A stretch of 64,000 bases of DNA from Stenopsyche tienmushanensis (Eukaryota > Arthropoda > Insecta > Trichoptera > Stenopsychidae): contig WACJ01000117.1 in assembly GCA_008973525.1 (NCBI GenBank), forward strand, positions 744,001 through 808,000, read 5' to 3'. Shown here one piece after another: positions 1 to 11,039 of this stretch (its first letter is position 1; every line of letters begins with the position of its first letter). Under the pieces are notes generated by a model. The model had not been told where the DNA came from and did not search any database. It saw nothing but the letters and a program-made list of their open reading frames with translations. The translations under genes were made by a program, and so were the position numbers.

Positions 1-221
1 CAATACTGTAAAAAATGGTTTTAAATCCAGATATTAACGCAAAATCATCATACTAACAAATCTGGAAGATACATCAATCATTTTGATCTGAGATTGAAAT
101 TGTAACAATAATTAAAATGTCATTTAAAAATAATGATAGTTTCACTATTCACTCATAGATCTTTATTTGCCTAAAACTCTTATTAAAATAACTCTTATTA
201 CAAGATAACAAGCAAAAAAGT

Positions 222-830
222 GGGATAATTTAGCCATAGTTCTTGTAATACGATTTAACATGCCATAAAATTGCCATGGCAGCCACCGGTGACTGCCATC
301 GACTGTTACTAATAAGCCATGTCATTCATGCCAATTATTGACTCGAATAAAAGGTAACCCATGCGCTATCAATCAGAAGTATTCAAATATAACCCGGAAT
401 TTGGCTGTGAAAATTTATTAGTCTAATATATAAAAGTGAATTGGGTTTTGTTCATGTGAAATGCGCTGCCATACCGTTCATCTGATTGCGATAAAACTTC
501 ATCCACTTATTGCTAAGGAATCCGCGAGTAACATAAGCATTGTCTAATGTATAAAAAAATAGTGTTTGTTTGTCCGTATTTAATGCGCTGCCATACCGTT
601 CATTCAATTGCGATAAAATTTTTCCAACTTATTGTTTGCACTTTTTCAAATAATATGGGTATAGTGCAATTAACTTTTAGTAGATCTTATATGTAAAAAT
701 CGATGTTCGTATGTTTGTTCATATTTATAATAAAACCAACAAAATATCATTCCCAATTAAACAAAATATTTGTAGATAAATATTTGTATTATAACTTCTG
801 TGGCAGCAACGCGTCGGATATCAGCTAGTT
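222..830 (+). mobile_element. Helitron-like interspersed repeat, family H copy 1
   Basis: One of seven related copies (others near 14.04, 36.67, 38.69, 51.90, 54.35 and 58.19 kb). It has two or three tandem head units, each starting TAATATATAAA or similar, then a TTTGTTYG-rich run, the block CCATACCGTTCAT (near 469 and 591) and GCGATAAAA. The tail carries ACTTCTGTGGCAGCAACGCG, shared with the copies at 54 and 58 kb. A near-perfect 24-bp palindrome lies at 276-299. The AT-rich TATAAAAATGAATTG start resembles insect Helitron ends, but no CTRR end or host AT insertion was verified, so the class is an inference; that it is a dispersed repeat is certain. Confidence 0.7.
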
Positions 831-1159
831 ACAAATAATTTTGTTTGCGTTTGTCCTGTATACGTTCCTATACTATTCATCGGTTTATGATGAAACTTTG
901 GAGAGTTGTTATGAGCACCTCCGTGTATATTTTGAATTGACTTCCGCTCACGGGAGAGAGGGCGACAGTTGATTTTCGAGCTTACAAAAGCTAAGAATTT
1001 TGAATCAAAAATTAAGTGATTTTCCAGATAATTGAATAGAACAATTAAATATTATGATTTTTTAGTTTAAAAAGCATATCGACAAAATATCAGCATTCAA
1101 AGGTTCAACACAAAAAGCTTCATTTTATTGATCTATCCAATTTTTTTCTGGATATTTCA
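831..1159. other. Unassigned AT-rich spacer
   Basis: Nothing recognised. It separates the Helitron-like copy from a minus-strand transposase tail, and its right part may be decayed sequence of that transposon. Confidence 0.5.
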
Positions 1160-1330
1160 ACAGGTATATTTACGATCAATGTTGTTCTTTAGTCTGTCAA
1201 GAGTTTGTGGTTTATTCATGTACACCGTCTCTTTTATATAGCCCCATAAAAAGAAGTCTGGAGCTGTTAAATGAGACGATCTTGCAAGCCAGTGCAATTC
1301 ACCAAAACGAGAAATTCATCGACTTGGAAG
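1160..1330 (-). pseudogene. Tc1/mariner-superfamily DDE transposase, C-terminal fragment
   Basis: Reading the minus strand from about 1330 gives ISRFGELHW, then SSHLTAPDFFLWGYIKETVY and a MNKPQTLDRLKNNI tail. This matches the C-terminal DDE region of mariner-like transposases whose usual form is RS-DLT-PDFFLWG, where the aspartate before FFLW belongs to the catalytic triad. The frame is open for about 55 codons, too short to include the first two catalytic residues, and the usual SPDLT is SHLT here. No terminal repeats were found. It is a truncated relic with no possible activity. Confidence 0.8.
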
Positions 1331-1335
1331 AAGAT

Positions 1336-1994
1336 CTTTCAACATAAGCATTGTTAATTTGATCCATGAAAAATCAAATTCATAATTTTCTTATATTGAT
1401 GCAAAGAATTCTACTTGTGGTATCTAAATAAGTCTAAAAATTATGTGGTTTGCTTCGTTTAATAGTGGTTGATATGATGATGTTAATGATATTTTATTTA
1501 GATCGGCGTTCTATCCCCTTTGAAGTATCCATTCCCCGTGGATCACTAGGACCTCCCGCACATTCCATCGATCAAGATAGCACATAAATGTAGCATCGGA
1601 CTAGGAAGAAAACACATCAAACACCAACTATCAACATAAACGTATTAAGGGCAGTCGTTTAAGTCACAGATCGACTATATTTCTTGATAAATACCAAAAA
1701 ATCGTCCGACAGTAAAATAGCGTAAAGTGAGACATAACGAGCCATAAAAAGTTTCGGCTAACATTAACAGTAAATGAGGCAAGATTAAAAACGAAAGCCG
1801 TAAAAAGGACGACGACAAATATTCAACAGGGACTTTAACGATCTCTTCGAATGCACAAAAGCCAATAAAACAAAGAAATTAAGCTTCGATGATGGGGCTC
1901 AAAGAAAAGAAAGCATAGAGGAGAAGAACGAATAAAATATGTCCGAATGAAACTCAGACATTGTAACACAGCATTCCTACAACGCGGTTTCGTT
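1336..1994. other. Unassigned spacer
   Basis: No repeat family or protein remnant recognised. It lies between two minus-strand Tc1/mariner-type relics and could be decayed sequence of either. Confidence 0.45.
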
Positions 1995-2246
1995 TTACAA
2001 TATAACTTCATTACTTGTCAAAGAAACAAGATCTTCGACTGAATGGATGCTGGGAAAATGTAAAACATGCTGAAGAAATCTGATCCATATTACATTCATT
2101 GTCACATATCGCATGAAAAAATCATTTTTATTGCGTTGAAACAGCTCTAAACAGCGCTCCGAATTGTGGACGAGTTGTTGTTTTTGATCGAGTAAGCACG
2201 GTACCCACTCCGAACAGAGCTTTCTCATGAACAAATGTTGACGCAA
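1995..2246 (-). pseudogene. Mariner transposase fragment (mellifera-like)
   Basis: An 83-residue minus-strand frame carries the linker block MRKLCSEWVPCLL at residues 7-19, followed by DQKQQLVHNSERCLELFQRN, which is the usual mariner spacing to the first catalytic site. That site, normally TMDETWI, reads TMNVIWI (residues 49-55), so the catalytic Asp is Asn. After FLQ the frame loses similarity and stops. The DNA-binding region and the second and third catalytic aspartates are missing. The start chosen is only the first ATG in the frame. It is a dead relic. Confidence 0.85.
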
Positions 2247-2280
2247 ATTGTCAATTCAGATTGATATATAATTTTGACAC

Positions 2281-3292
2281 GTTTTATTAGAAGTTATAAA
2301 AACTTCCTACTTTGGACGCCGCAACGAAGCGTCCATTAATATAATTGATACATGGCTCTTCTTGAATAGACGGCACTCGAGCGTTGAAATTTAAAAAAAT
2401 CCGAACAAGCATAATAACTGTGTAATATATATTTGCAGCAGTTGCAAATAGCTTATCTGATCAAGTTCTAGCATCGTTTAGCAACATAAGCGATCGGACG
2501 AGTAAACTGCAGTTTATCGACTCGCTGAACTGCTCTCCGTCGTGTTCTTATCTAACAAGAGCAAGTCTAGCAACGAAACAATCGATCCGGAAAGATAATA
2601 AACACCCAATGCCACAGACTAATGGTATAGTCTTCGAGGACTACTGCCGGAACTTTGTCATAATCGTCTTTCTTGGGAAGACAGTTTGTTGGTTGCTCGT
2701 GTGTTTTCTGCTGCGCGATATTCATCCCGCTCACATCTTTAGATCTTGATAATGCTTATTCTTCGCTTTGCTTCAGCCAACTCTGCAGGATGACTTTGGA
2801 TATCTTCGGACCTGATCGTTTTGCTTGTGTTCGTTCTATTTGCTAAATGGCATTTGATTCCAGCTGATTTGATGATGGTGAATTCAGGTTCCGCTGCAGA
2901 AGTAGCAACGGCTTAATAGTATCTTTCGAGTTCCCGTTTTGTACAAAAATACATGTTTGATCATGATTTTCAACATTTGATCTAATTGTAATCATCATAT
3001 ATATATATTTAGAATCCTAAATAATCTATTGTCATTTGGGCATATGACTCAAATAAACTTGATTATGAATACGAAAAAGGAAACAATTCAACTGTCGCGA
3101 TTAACATTTGTTCAGCATAAGCTGGAAATGCCAAGAAAACTCAAGCTTGTTGCATGTGCTTTAACGTGTTCCATTCTGAGAGCACGTCTCTTAAAACTGG
3201 ACGATCCTATAAAATGAATGACGATTCGAAGTCTTGATAAATGTAGACCTTTTACTGACTTCACGGGAATACTAACAAATCAAATGTTTGAG
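2281..3292. other. Unassigned spacer
   Basis: No repeat copy or protein similarity seen. A 62-codon plus frame at 3029-3217 has no recognisable motif and is within chance expectation for this base composition. Confidence 0.45.
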
Positions 3293-3502
3293 CCCTTTGA
3301 GTAGCGAGTTAATTTTAAAATGACTAAAACATAGACGGTATATTTGTATGTCCGCCTCTTCTTCTTTGTCTTCCATTCACAATCTTCGAACTCAACGTGT
3401 AAAACAATCTCTCCAAACTCAACATGTAAGACAACGTGTAAGAGTGCTCTTTCTGAATCATTGGAATTCAATCGCAAATACGCGAATGTACTCTTCAAAA
3501 GG
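3293..3502 (+). mobile_element. piggyBac-like MITE, family C copy 1 (internally deleted)
   Basis: The left end CCCTTTGAGTAGCGAG and right end CTCTTCAAAAGG form an inverted repeat of the CCYTTTGA type. The right end abuts TTAA (3503-3506); the left TTAA has decayed. The interior keeps the family blocks TATTTGTATGTCCGCC, CTCAACGTGTAA and AGAGTGCTCTTTCTGAATCA but lacks the middle third found in the copy at 22.2 kb. TTAA flanks and CCC-type ends indicate piggyBac mobilisation; the related element at 6.3 kb still carries a transposase remnant. Confidence 0.8.
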
Positions 3503-3506
3503 TTAA

Positions 3507-3882
3507 TCATGTGAATGATATCACATGATTTGTAACAAGAAAATTTACGGATAGGCTAACTATTTGTGAATCTTTGCTCTCAGATTGAAATGAGAAATAA
3601 AAAGTGGATCGTACGCAAAAATATTACAAGAACACATTGGCCAAATTTTGGATAAACAACTCTTTCTATCACCAAATGTGAATTGCATCAGAAAGGGATA
3701 TACTACGTGTGATGGATATGGTTTAAAGTATATTATGAAGTTTAAAAATCAAGCAAAACAATAGACGTCGATAAATTCTGCGAATAACTGAACGAACAAT
3801 AGGAATGACAAACATGAGTTTAGATTAGAATAATAAATTAGAAGTATGGGACCATGTATTGGCAAAATGGTTTACATCATGG
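3507..3882. other. Unassigned spacer
   Basis: No family match and no protein remnant recognised in this AT-rich stretch. Confidence 0.45.
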
Positions 3883-4059
3883 ACTGTTTGTGTAATATAT
3901 AATAAAATGGTTGCTTCATACTACGTATACATAGTAGAGACATTTTGACGCAATCGCGTAGCGATGTATATAATGCGAGCGACGGAGACGAAGAGTGTAT
4001 AAAAGATTCTCCCTCTCTTTCTGACTAATTTCTGCTTAGAGTTTCATTTTTCGTGGTGT
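3883..4059 (+). mobile_element. Family B repeat, copy 1
   Basis: Shares GTTTGTGTAATATATAATAA, GGTTGCTTCATACTACG and the TTTCTGACTAATTTCTGCTT tail with copies at 13.19-13.40 and 56.07-56.29 kb. A shorter relative of its end (GAGTTTCATTTTGCGTGACG) occurs near 20.22 kb. No terminal inverted repeat or coding sequence was identified, so the class is unknown. Confidence 0.65.
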
Positions 4060-4285
4060 TTAACCTTTTGAGGAGTGAGAAAATTAAAAAAACGATGAAG
4101 TCGTTGATGCCATAATCGCTTTACACCAATTAATTTCTGTCAGCTCCTATCAGCGTAAGACAATCTTCAATTCGAAGCAGAGTCTCTCCGTCTCTGTCTC
4201 CCGAACTGCGCTATGTTCTCTCTCTGTCTCTGTCTGTCTCCGAGCTCAATGTAGAAGAGTGCTCTTTCTGAATAGTGGAGGGGGG
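4060..4285 (+). mobile_element. piggyBac-like family C copy 2, next to B1
   Basis: Starts TTTAACCTTTTGAGGAGTGA, a family C end with a TTAA-like flank. Its first 120 bp match, inverted, 44755-44830 (CTTACGCTGATAGGAGCTGA on that side). It ends in the family's CT-rich block (CTCTGTCTCTGTCTGTCTCC) and GTGCTCTTTCTGAAT. The CT-rich part is a short imperfect microsatellite. The right TTAA is not preserved. Confidence 0.65.
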
Positions 4286-4954
4286 CTCCCAGGCCCTGGG
4301 ACAGTACTCTTTTAGGGAACTTATACAAGCTTCATTTAAATAATTTCAGCTTGCAGACAAATTTGGGAGATCATCTATCCTGGCTTACCTTGATCTCGTA
4401 AGAATTATTTCAAGTCAATTATTAATTGAAATGTCAATTTATAAAATTAAAATGTTTTTTTCCTTATATTTGATATTTTTTTCCAATACAGGAAACACCC
4501 TTATTTTGTAGACTAGCTTGAGAATTAAAATATATATATATATATGGATTATGTATGGAAGTCCAAAAAAATCACGTTTCGCAAACTTGATACCCTCGCG
4601 TACAATGCATAATCGAGCCAACAGCCCCGCACACAAAGTGTTAAATGCAATCCGTCATTTTTTACTGAATGAACTAGGCATGACATAATTATAAATAACC
4701 GCATTATACGAAGGCCAATTCTATTTGGATTGATACATCTTTAAGCAAATAAGTGGACAGAAATGATCAAGACGCGATTAGATCGCAGTCCATTACGAGA
4801 TGACAACTCCAGCGAGATTGCTGGATGATGTCCAGCACAAAAGAGACCGCAAAACCCCCATCGGCTGAGAAGATTCCGTTAGTTCTTCGGCGGGGGTACC
4901 AGGTGCTTCGCGGCATTCCCATGGGCCAGGGGCTGAGGTTATGTTAATGGGCTA
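4286..4954. other. Unassigned spacer with (TA)n tract
   Basis: Holds a short GC palindrome (TCCCAG-GCC-CTGGGA near 4290) and a TA dinucleotide run at 4531-4545. The right third is GC-richer and leads into the possible integrase remnant. Confidence 0.45.
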
Positions 4955-5180
4955 GGTCGAAAGACAGCCGCCACGACAAATTACGCATGCAAAGTTCGAA
5001 AGCGTGCATTCAGCCGCAGCTTATCGATGAATGGGCAAAAAAGTGCACACAATGCAGTGTCGTTGTGCAACCGGATGGCCGGGACCGGTTATGGAGATCC
5101 TCGGGGACAGGGTGTATCAACCTCATGATGCGGAGGACTGCCCACGAAGACACGATTGGCCAAATGAGATTAATGCTCAA
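4955..5180 (+). pseudogene. Possible gypsy-type integrase C-terminal remnant
   Basis: Frames joined by a probable frameshift read CKVRKRAFS, then QCRCATGWPGPVMEILGDRV, YQPHDAE and CPRRHDWPNEI. Gypsy-like polyproteins end with a small integrase domain of the pattern F..G..V..RN....W.PG.V...LG...Y.V......RRH.DQ, and this stretch follows that order and spacing. The catalytic core is not recognisable upstream and no LTR or polypurine tract is evident downstream. Similarity is judged by eye, so this could be chance. Confidence 0.35.
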
Positions 5181-5200
5181 TATTCAGTCACGATGCGCCT

Positions 5201-6309
5201 TAATAATTGCATCGCGATGCGACTGATAGATGCGCCGACCAATCTTTTGCATACACATCCAATTGTGCGACTTGAATATTTGCAGGGCGCTCCGAGCCAC
5301 GATCGATGCTCATAACGTCCTCGAGAAACTGCTGACTTCTTGTTTTTCTTTGAGGCGAACGATGGAAAGAAAACTTCCAACACTGAAGGGAGATTAAGCT
5401 GACGTTGTTAAGATGATAGGCGGTAAACCATTCAGCAGTATTTCCATACAAAGCCTTCGTTAAATATATGCTTAAATCCTCAACAACTAAGCCTTTGCCA
5501 TAATCACTCTCGAGCATAATGTGTCAATGAGCCAGAAGACTAATATGTTTTTAAGAATTTAATCTAAGAATAAACTTAAGCCAAGAAAATAGTCGAGCAT
5601 GTTGAAAAGACATGGCAAAAATGTCATATTAGGTCGAATTGAAATGTTGAAGTTCTTAACCGACTTCTCAAATTTTATGTTGTTTGGTCGCTGCGGCAGT
5701 TGTCGATTTCCGCATTGTTCGGCTGCATAAATCGCAACGGGGGGTCACTTGGAGCACGGAACGCTCTGCATTATTAATTTCAATGATGATCTCGATGCCG
5801 ATAAACGACAAACACCCGCTTTAGAACGGGGCGTAACTCTTTATCTTCGATGGTACTAAGTTTAATCGATCCATTATCATGGACTAAAGTTGCAGATACA
5901 ATACTCAAACTAAATAATAATAATTTGAATCAAATACGCTTGGATGCATTCAATTAACACACTTTAGGGCGGGGCGGTTAATGATTGCTTTTCGCGATTA
6001 GAACTTTATTGCGAGATAAGTAGGGACTATGTGTCATATTGATTTAATGTAGTGTAGTAATATATTTACATAGGGGTAGTTTCTATCAAAATTATCAAAT
6101 CGAGCGTACGTTATTAGAATTAAATATACACTTTTAAGAAGGAAAGCAAAAAACTCTTCAGTTCGAAAGTTGTGTGCGTTATTAATGTCACTTTCTATTT
6201 CTGTCAATCAATTGATGCAAATATTTGTGAAAAGTGATTATTAAAAATTTCGCTTAAAAATATTGAACAGTTTTGAAATTATATCGATTTTTATGTTGTA
6301 CGTGGGGTG
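5201..6309. other. Unassigned spacer
   Basis: No protein remnant recognised. TTAACACACTTTAGGGCGGG at 5954 resembles a family P end, but no matching opposite end was found. Overlapping frames on both strands at 5177-5517 look like chance. Confidence 0.4.
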
Positions 6310-7153
6310 TTAACTCTGCGGTCCTATGTCGAGTCTGACTCGACATCGATTTTATTCCGGTGCGTCCTATGTCGAGCCTGACTCGACATTTTTTTCCATT
6401 CAGATTCCGGACCATCAAATCCCGCCGTCATCTTAGTTTCTAATTTAGACGGAAAAAATAGTGTTCCTGTTCGAACCTTCAGGATATACAGCAGCAGCGA
6501 TGAATCAGATTTCCGATCAAATACATCTCCCTCAATTGTCGATACTACACCATTAGTTTCCACGGGAAGAAACGAAGAAGTTCAGAAATCTAGTGTAATA
6601 GTAAATTACACCAAGCACATGGGAGGTGTATATGTAGCAGATCAGTACGTTTCATCATAATGTTTCATGCGGAAAATCCTGAAATGGCGGAGAAAGCTGT
6701 TTTTCTGAAGTTTTGAGGTATCCATAATCAATGCTTACATTTTGCACTAAAATATGCCATAAAAGAAGAAAGAAGCAGATGAAACACGAAACATTTCGTA
6801 CGGAATTTGTATTGAACCTCATTGGTGATTTTAGAGACCCAAATAAAAAGCCAGGATGCAAGGAGCAATGACTAGAAAATAAGCCTCACAAGACTATATA
6901 TAAGATATATAATAATTGCATAACTTACGCCCCTTATTTTTTAAATAACTTTTCTAAAAATAAGTGTAAAAATGGCACGAATTTTTGGCATAATAGTGTC
7001 CCTTATAAGATAACTTTTGGTATTTATTGTATTACAGTCATGAAAATAAAGCACTGTGGAGCGTGCAGCGGCACGCCACATGTGCGTGCATACTCTCTAT
7101 GGATCGCTCTAATACGCACTCAACACATGAGTGCATACTCATCAAAGGGTTAA
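6310..7153 (+). mobile_element. Decayed piggyBac element with TTAA flanks
   Basis: TTAA at 6310-6313 and 7150-7153 bracket 836 bp. The left end begins CTCTGCGGTCC and the right end (read inward) CCCTTTGATGAGTATGCACT, the latter matching family C ends. Two copies of a 21-bp palindrome lie just inside the left end (6326-6346, 6369-6389). The interior encodes a plus-strand transposase remnant. The ends are only partly alike, so the pairing is likely rather than proven. This element links families with TTAA/CCC ends to piggyBac. Confidence 0.75.
6400..6880 (+). pseudogene. piggyBac transposase remnant
   Basis: In one plus frame from about 6596 the sequence reads VNYTKHMGGVYVADQYVSS, then MRKILKWRRKLFF and EVSIINAYILH. 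This is the C-terminal catalytic-core segment of piggyBac transposases (usual form YNKHMGGVD-ADQ, then RRK--KWW--F---D--I-NA). The family's catalytic Asp in MGGVD is Tyr here. At least four in-frame stops follow, and a one-base frameshift near 6770 leads to KHETFRTEFVLNLIGDF, matching the next family segment. Upstream, 6430-6590 encodes an acidic, Ser-rich stretch (YSSSDESDF) like the N-terminal part, so the middle of the gene is deleted. Non-functional. Confidence 0.85.
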
Positions 7154-8067
7154 TATCGCGAGCATGAAGAAATAAAATCTTCTCAAGGAACAATAATTTC
7201 ATCATATAATAAGTTTCCATCAAATGCCAAGCCTTCAGCTTACCAACTGAAATTCGAGTGATTAAGTCATTTCAACTGTCAGGGCTTCGAGGATTATCGA
7301 GTCGAAATGTGTGTATGTGTGACGTTAAGCATGCGAAAGGTTTTTGAGGACCTTTAAAACACATTATCCCCGGTTTTCTGAGCATAATCCGCATATCGGA
7401 TTTATGAAGATTTCACTTATGAATATTTTATCTGACGCGCTACTATCTGACGAGAGCTTTCTGGTGTTAGGGTGCGAATTAATATGCATGTGTTTATTAT
7501 CATAATAAATATCATTCCAACCCCCGGATATATTTTAAGGCCGAAGCGACGTATGTTTGCGAGAAAGGATGCGGTGAATTTGCGATGCTTTAAAATCGCT
7601 TCCCTATTTACACAAAGATATGAACATATTGTGCGAGTTTATTAGTTTAATTTATCGGATTTTCGCCAAATAAAACTTTTTCAATAAACGCCATTTAAAG
7701 TTTGCTTTATCGAATAGCTCGGGTTCATGTCCCCGAAAACTAGGTTTAAATTCCCAAAACCCTCATTAAAATACCGGGACCGGATTCGAAGCCTCAATAT
7801 CTCAAATTTTAATCCATCCGGCCTCAACCATATCGCATAGAACAATTTACTTTGAATCAAAAGCTGCTATGGCTTGAATAGTAATTAAGTTAATTACGAA
7901 TATAATTAATTTTGTCATATCATTGATAATTTGCAATACTGTTGTCCATGGCAAATATTGATTGTGTAAGATCTACATATTTAAATCACTTGGTAAATAA
8001 ATATATATTGGGCGTATTGATAAGTCCTTGCCGATTTTGATAGACGTCCCATTCACCAACACATTCC
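7154..8067. other. Unassigned spacer
   Basis: No family copy recognised. The part near 7720-7810 is somewhat GC-richer, with no motif I can name. Confidence 0.4.
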
Positions 8068-8456
8068 CGCCGTTGTCTATTGTCTAATCTATGTATACAT
8101 ATGTAGAATACATATATGAATTTCAAATTGTTTCATTAAGCTTTCCCTACCGGTGATGTATTTACTACACCTCTACTCTAATAATGGGAATATCGATATG
8201 AAATATAATAGATACGGGGTTCAAAATTTTTGTATTCCTCCGTACCATAGTTACGAATCACATCAAAGTATTATAGTATGTAAGTATTCATCTGCAGCGA
8301 CGGAAATAAATAATTTGTCGTGAAATCGGGAGTTTTGCGAATTTTGGTCTGTGTCTCAGCAGGAAGGAATCCCGATCCCGGTACTGATCTCGGGATGGTC
8401 TAATGCAATCCTGAAATCCCGGGATCGAAATTTTGGCTCGGGATTGGATTCCCTAG
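8068..8456 (+). mobile_element. hAT element fragment, family A copy 1
   Basis: Shares the family block running from CTACCGGTGATGTATTTACT to TCGGGAGTTTTGCGAATTTT. It then jumps to an end region rich in CGGGAT that finishes GGGATTGGATTCCCTA, whose inverse (TAGGGAATCCAATTCCGAG) starts copy 3 at 17.58 kb. The transposase tail with the C-terminal dimerisation motif is missing. At the two sites where most copies have stops it has TAC and TGG. An extra TGA interrupts the frame at NNLS-stop-NREF. Confidence 0.75.
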
Positions 8457-8457
8457 T

Positions 8458-8996
8458 CAGGAACAATTTAATGATTCTGCAACATGACAATGCATGACTC
8501 CATTCTTTCATTGCTAAACAATCGGTAAAGACTTTTCGATACACCTAATATGTCTAATCTGAATTCGAAGAGCAATACGATGCTCAATAATTATGCTACC
8601 AAATCACCATTTTTCTTCGTAAGGTATCGAATATACTTTCATTATTTCAGATGATAGGGAGCCCTGTCCAACCTTGTTAATCATATCAGCATTTTCTTTC
8701 CCAGAAACATGAAACCATCGATTTTTCACTATGACTATCTTTTTTGTAAGCTCAATTTAAGTCAAGTTCCCCATTTCCTGTGGATTTTGAGTTACAAAAC
8801 TGCTAAAACATTTTGTAATTATCTACAGTAATAAGATGGATAAATAGTAAGATAAAAATTAAATTCTTCATATCGTCATATTCCTTGCTCGGCCAATCTA
8901 ACTGTTCCTTACATGCCCTATTCATACGTTGGTAATTAACATGCCAGCATATACTCACTCATATCCATACATGTACTCGCAATACATATAATGCTA
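8458..8996. other. Unassigned spacer
   Basis: No repeat or coding signal recognised between the hAT fragment and the TTAA-flanked element. Confidence 0.4.
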
Positions 8997-9930
8997 TTAA
9001 CACATTTTAGCCGGGACATTTAGTACGTTAGTAGATTTGTGCTGTGATGTGGGAAACTTAGTACTATCAAAATGATTAGATAGTCCAGTCAAAATCATTT
9101 GTGTCTCAGGCAACGTTTTGAAAACGTGTACACTCAAACCTCTTTTTTGTGCGAATTTTTTTTGTGCGATTTCGAAGTTATGCGGTTTTTTTTTAAATTT
9201 TATTTCATTAAGAGATATCGAAATATTTTGTATAAAATAGGAAATAAATCATCGACACACAACAAACAACAAAAAAATTATAATTTGGGACTGTGTAAAT
9301 CAATTTGCATCTCTTATCGCTGAATTACGACTACATTCAAAAAAAGGATTTTTGCTTAGATTTTTGAAAAAAATGATTTCTTTTTTTTTGGATTTTTCCA
9401 ATTTTTTGACTTTTAAAAACACACTTTCCAAAGTAATTTCCAAAATTCTAACTACTTACGGAGTTATAGCTATTTTAGTGAGGCGGCAACTTGGCCGGTC
9501 CTACCATAATGAAATATTTTAACGCATTTTCCTCGAAATTACTTTTTTCAACATGATTGATATCATATCTCAAGTTTTAATTAATTAATATATGTACTTC
9601 AAACTGGGTACGAAACTTTTCTATGTAACCCTCTATTATTCCTACCAGATTTATGTCAAAATTTATTTTTAAAAAAATATTAAAACTGTGACAAAATAAG
9701 GCCAAAAAAAGACTTAGATGTCAGATGTCAGACATCCTTAAAATTTTACCAATGATGCAAGACGTCCTTTAAATGTTACCAAAAATGTTATTTTTTAATT
9801 GCCTTATTGTTTTCCTGTTTTTTTTTTTAATTAACTTTTTTTGTGCGATTTTGGATATATTTTATATAGCTGTTTCGAAGTTATGCGGTGTTTATGGCGT
9901 GCGCATCAGCACCCGACTAAAGTGTGTTAA
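8997..9930. mobile_element. TTAA-flanked element, family P copy 1
   Basis: TTAA (8997-9000) followed by CACATTTTAGCCGGG, and the inverse CCCGACTAAAGTGTG before TTAA (9927-9930), give a 926-bp element with 15-bp inverted ends differing at 2 positions. The same end occurs in copy 2 at 47.26 kb (CACATTTTAGTCGGGCG). TTAA duplication points to piggyBac-type mobilisation, but the ends differ from family C. The interior has no coding potential and is mostly a family G element. Confidence 0.8.
9127..9896 (+). mobile_element. Family G MITE inside the P element
   Basis: Begins TA-CACTCAAACCTC, followed by TTTTTTGTGCGATTTCGAAG and TTATGCGG. It runs to a second, inward copy of the GTGCGATTTTGGATATATTT block. 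A block near 9755-9810 (ATGATGCAAGACGTCCTTTA) is shared, inverted, with 34.33-34.95 kb. The far end is lost at the P terminus. TA flank and the end pattern suggest a pogo-like source, not proven. Confidence 0.65.
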
Positions 9931-10904
9931 GATATTTTAAATCTTTTGCGTTTATATTACAGCCGTGTCAATTGTTATGAAACATGTGATTTTATTTAAT
10001 CTTAAAATATTGACAAAGGTTGCTAATTATTAGCATACGTCTATAATGCGTGGTATGCTAAATAAAATAAAACACACGATCAATTAGTTCGAACCGTTAA
10101 AGCAAATTGAGACCTCTGCAGCAAACAGCTTCCACATCTCTAATCAATATTGATTGGAAAATGTCCCAGCCAGATAAATAGTCTTTCTGCACGACAACCC
10201 AAGACCACACACTGTGAGGATCATGGAAAAAATCTGTATCTGGAATTGAATATTCGAAGTTTTACAAATTTGAAGCGAGCACATTTGAATTATTAAAAAT
10301 GTGTTATTACATATGGTTATGGTCGTTGAATGCTCTCTCCGTTTACACATGCTCGCTTTTGTAATTCTATGAAATCCCGCTATCGCATTTCGTGGGAATT
10401 TCACCCCCGAAAGTTTTTTACCCTTGTCGCTAAATGTGGCGCTGTGATGATATGTTGCATGTTCCCACAACCCTTTACAGTTCCAATAAGCCGCGTGTGG
10501 GAGGTGGACAGTCAGCCGAGTGTTAACCGCCGCCTTTTTGTTTAATCAAAGGGTTAGAGCACTTTACATTCCTCTCTTGGAGCTCACAAACAAATCAACT
10601 CTAGGGCTCTCGCATAAAAAAGAGTACCCAAATTGGTTCCTGTTTTAACAACAATAAATTTGAAGTACGCCCTTTGCATCCGCCCTGGCGATCCAACCTT
10701 TATTTACAACCTTTGACGTCAGATTTGCCCCTTTGAACGAATGTATTCAACAATCGCAACACATAAAATTCCGCAAATTTTCCATTTGCTTGCAAATAGT
10801 TACACCTTCGACTCGAATTAAATAATATGGATGATAAGCATATGCCCATGGGTCACAGATCAACTTGTCCTACTAACTGCAAAATATAACAAATAACTGT
10901 TATC
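9931..10904. other. Unassigned spacer
   Basis: AATCAAAGGGTTAG near 10547 resembles a family C end without a partner. The two overlapping frames at 10144-10545 on opposite strands have no recognisable motif. Confidence 0.4.
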
Positions 10905-11039
10905 GAGGATCATCGAGAAAGTAAGGTTACAAGGGCTTCTAGAACACATTTTGTTCAGTCACAGTAAATTCTTCCGATGGAGATATCGTCGCGCGATCCC
11001 GCCGCCTCCCGTCCATCTATTTTTTGACTTTGCAGAATA

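Noticed and set aside
5954..6313. TTAACACACTTTAGGGCGGG paired with the TTAA at 6310 as another TTAA element
   Set aside because: The inward sequence at 6309 (ACACCCCACGTAC) matches the left end too poorly to call an inverted repeat.
7715..7740. GGGTTCATGTCCCC as a possible tRNA B box
   Set aside because: It does not fit the GGTTCRANNCC pattern and no acceptor or anticodon arm can be folded around it.
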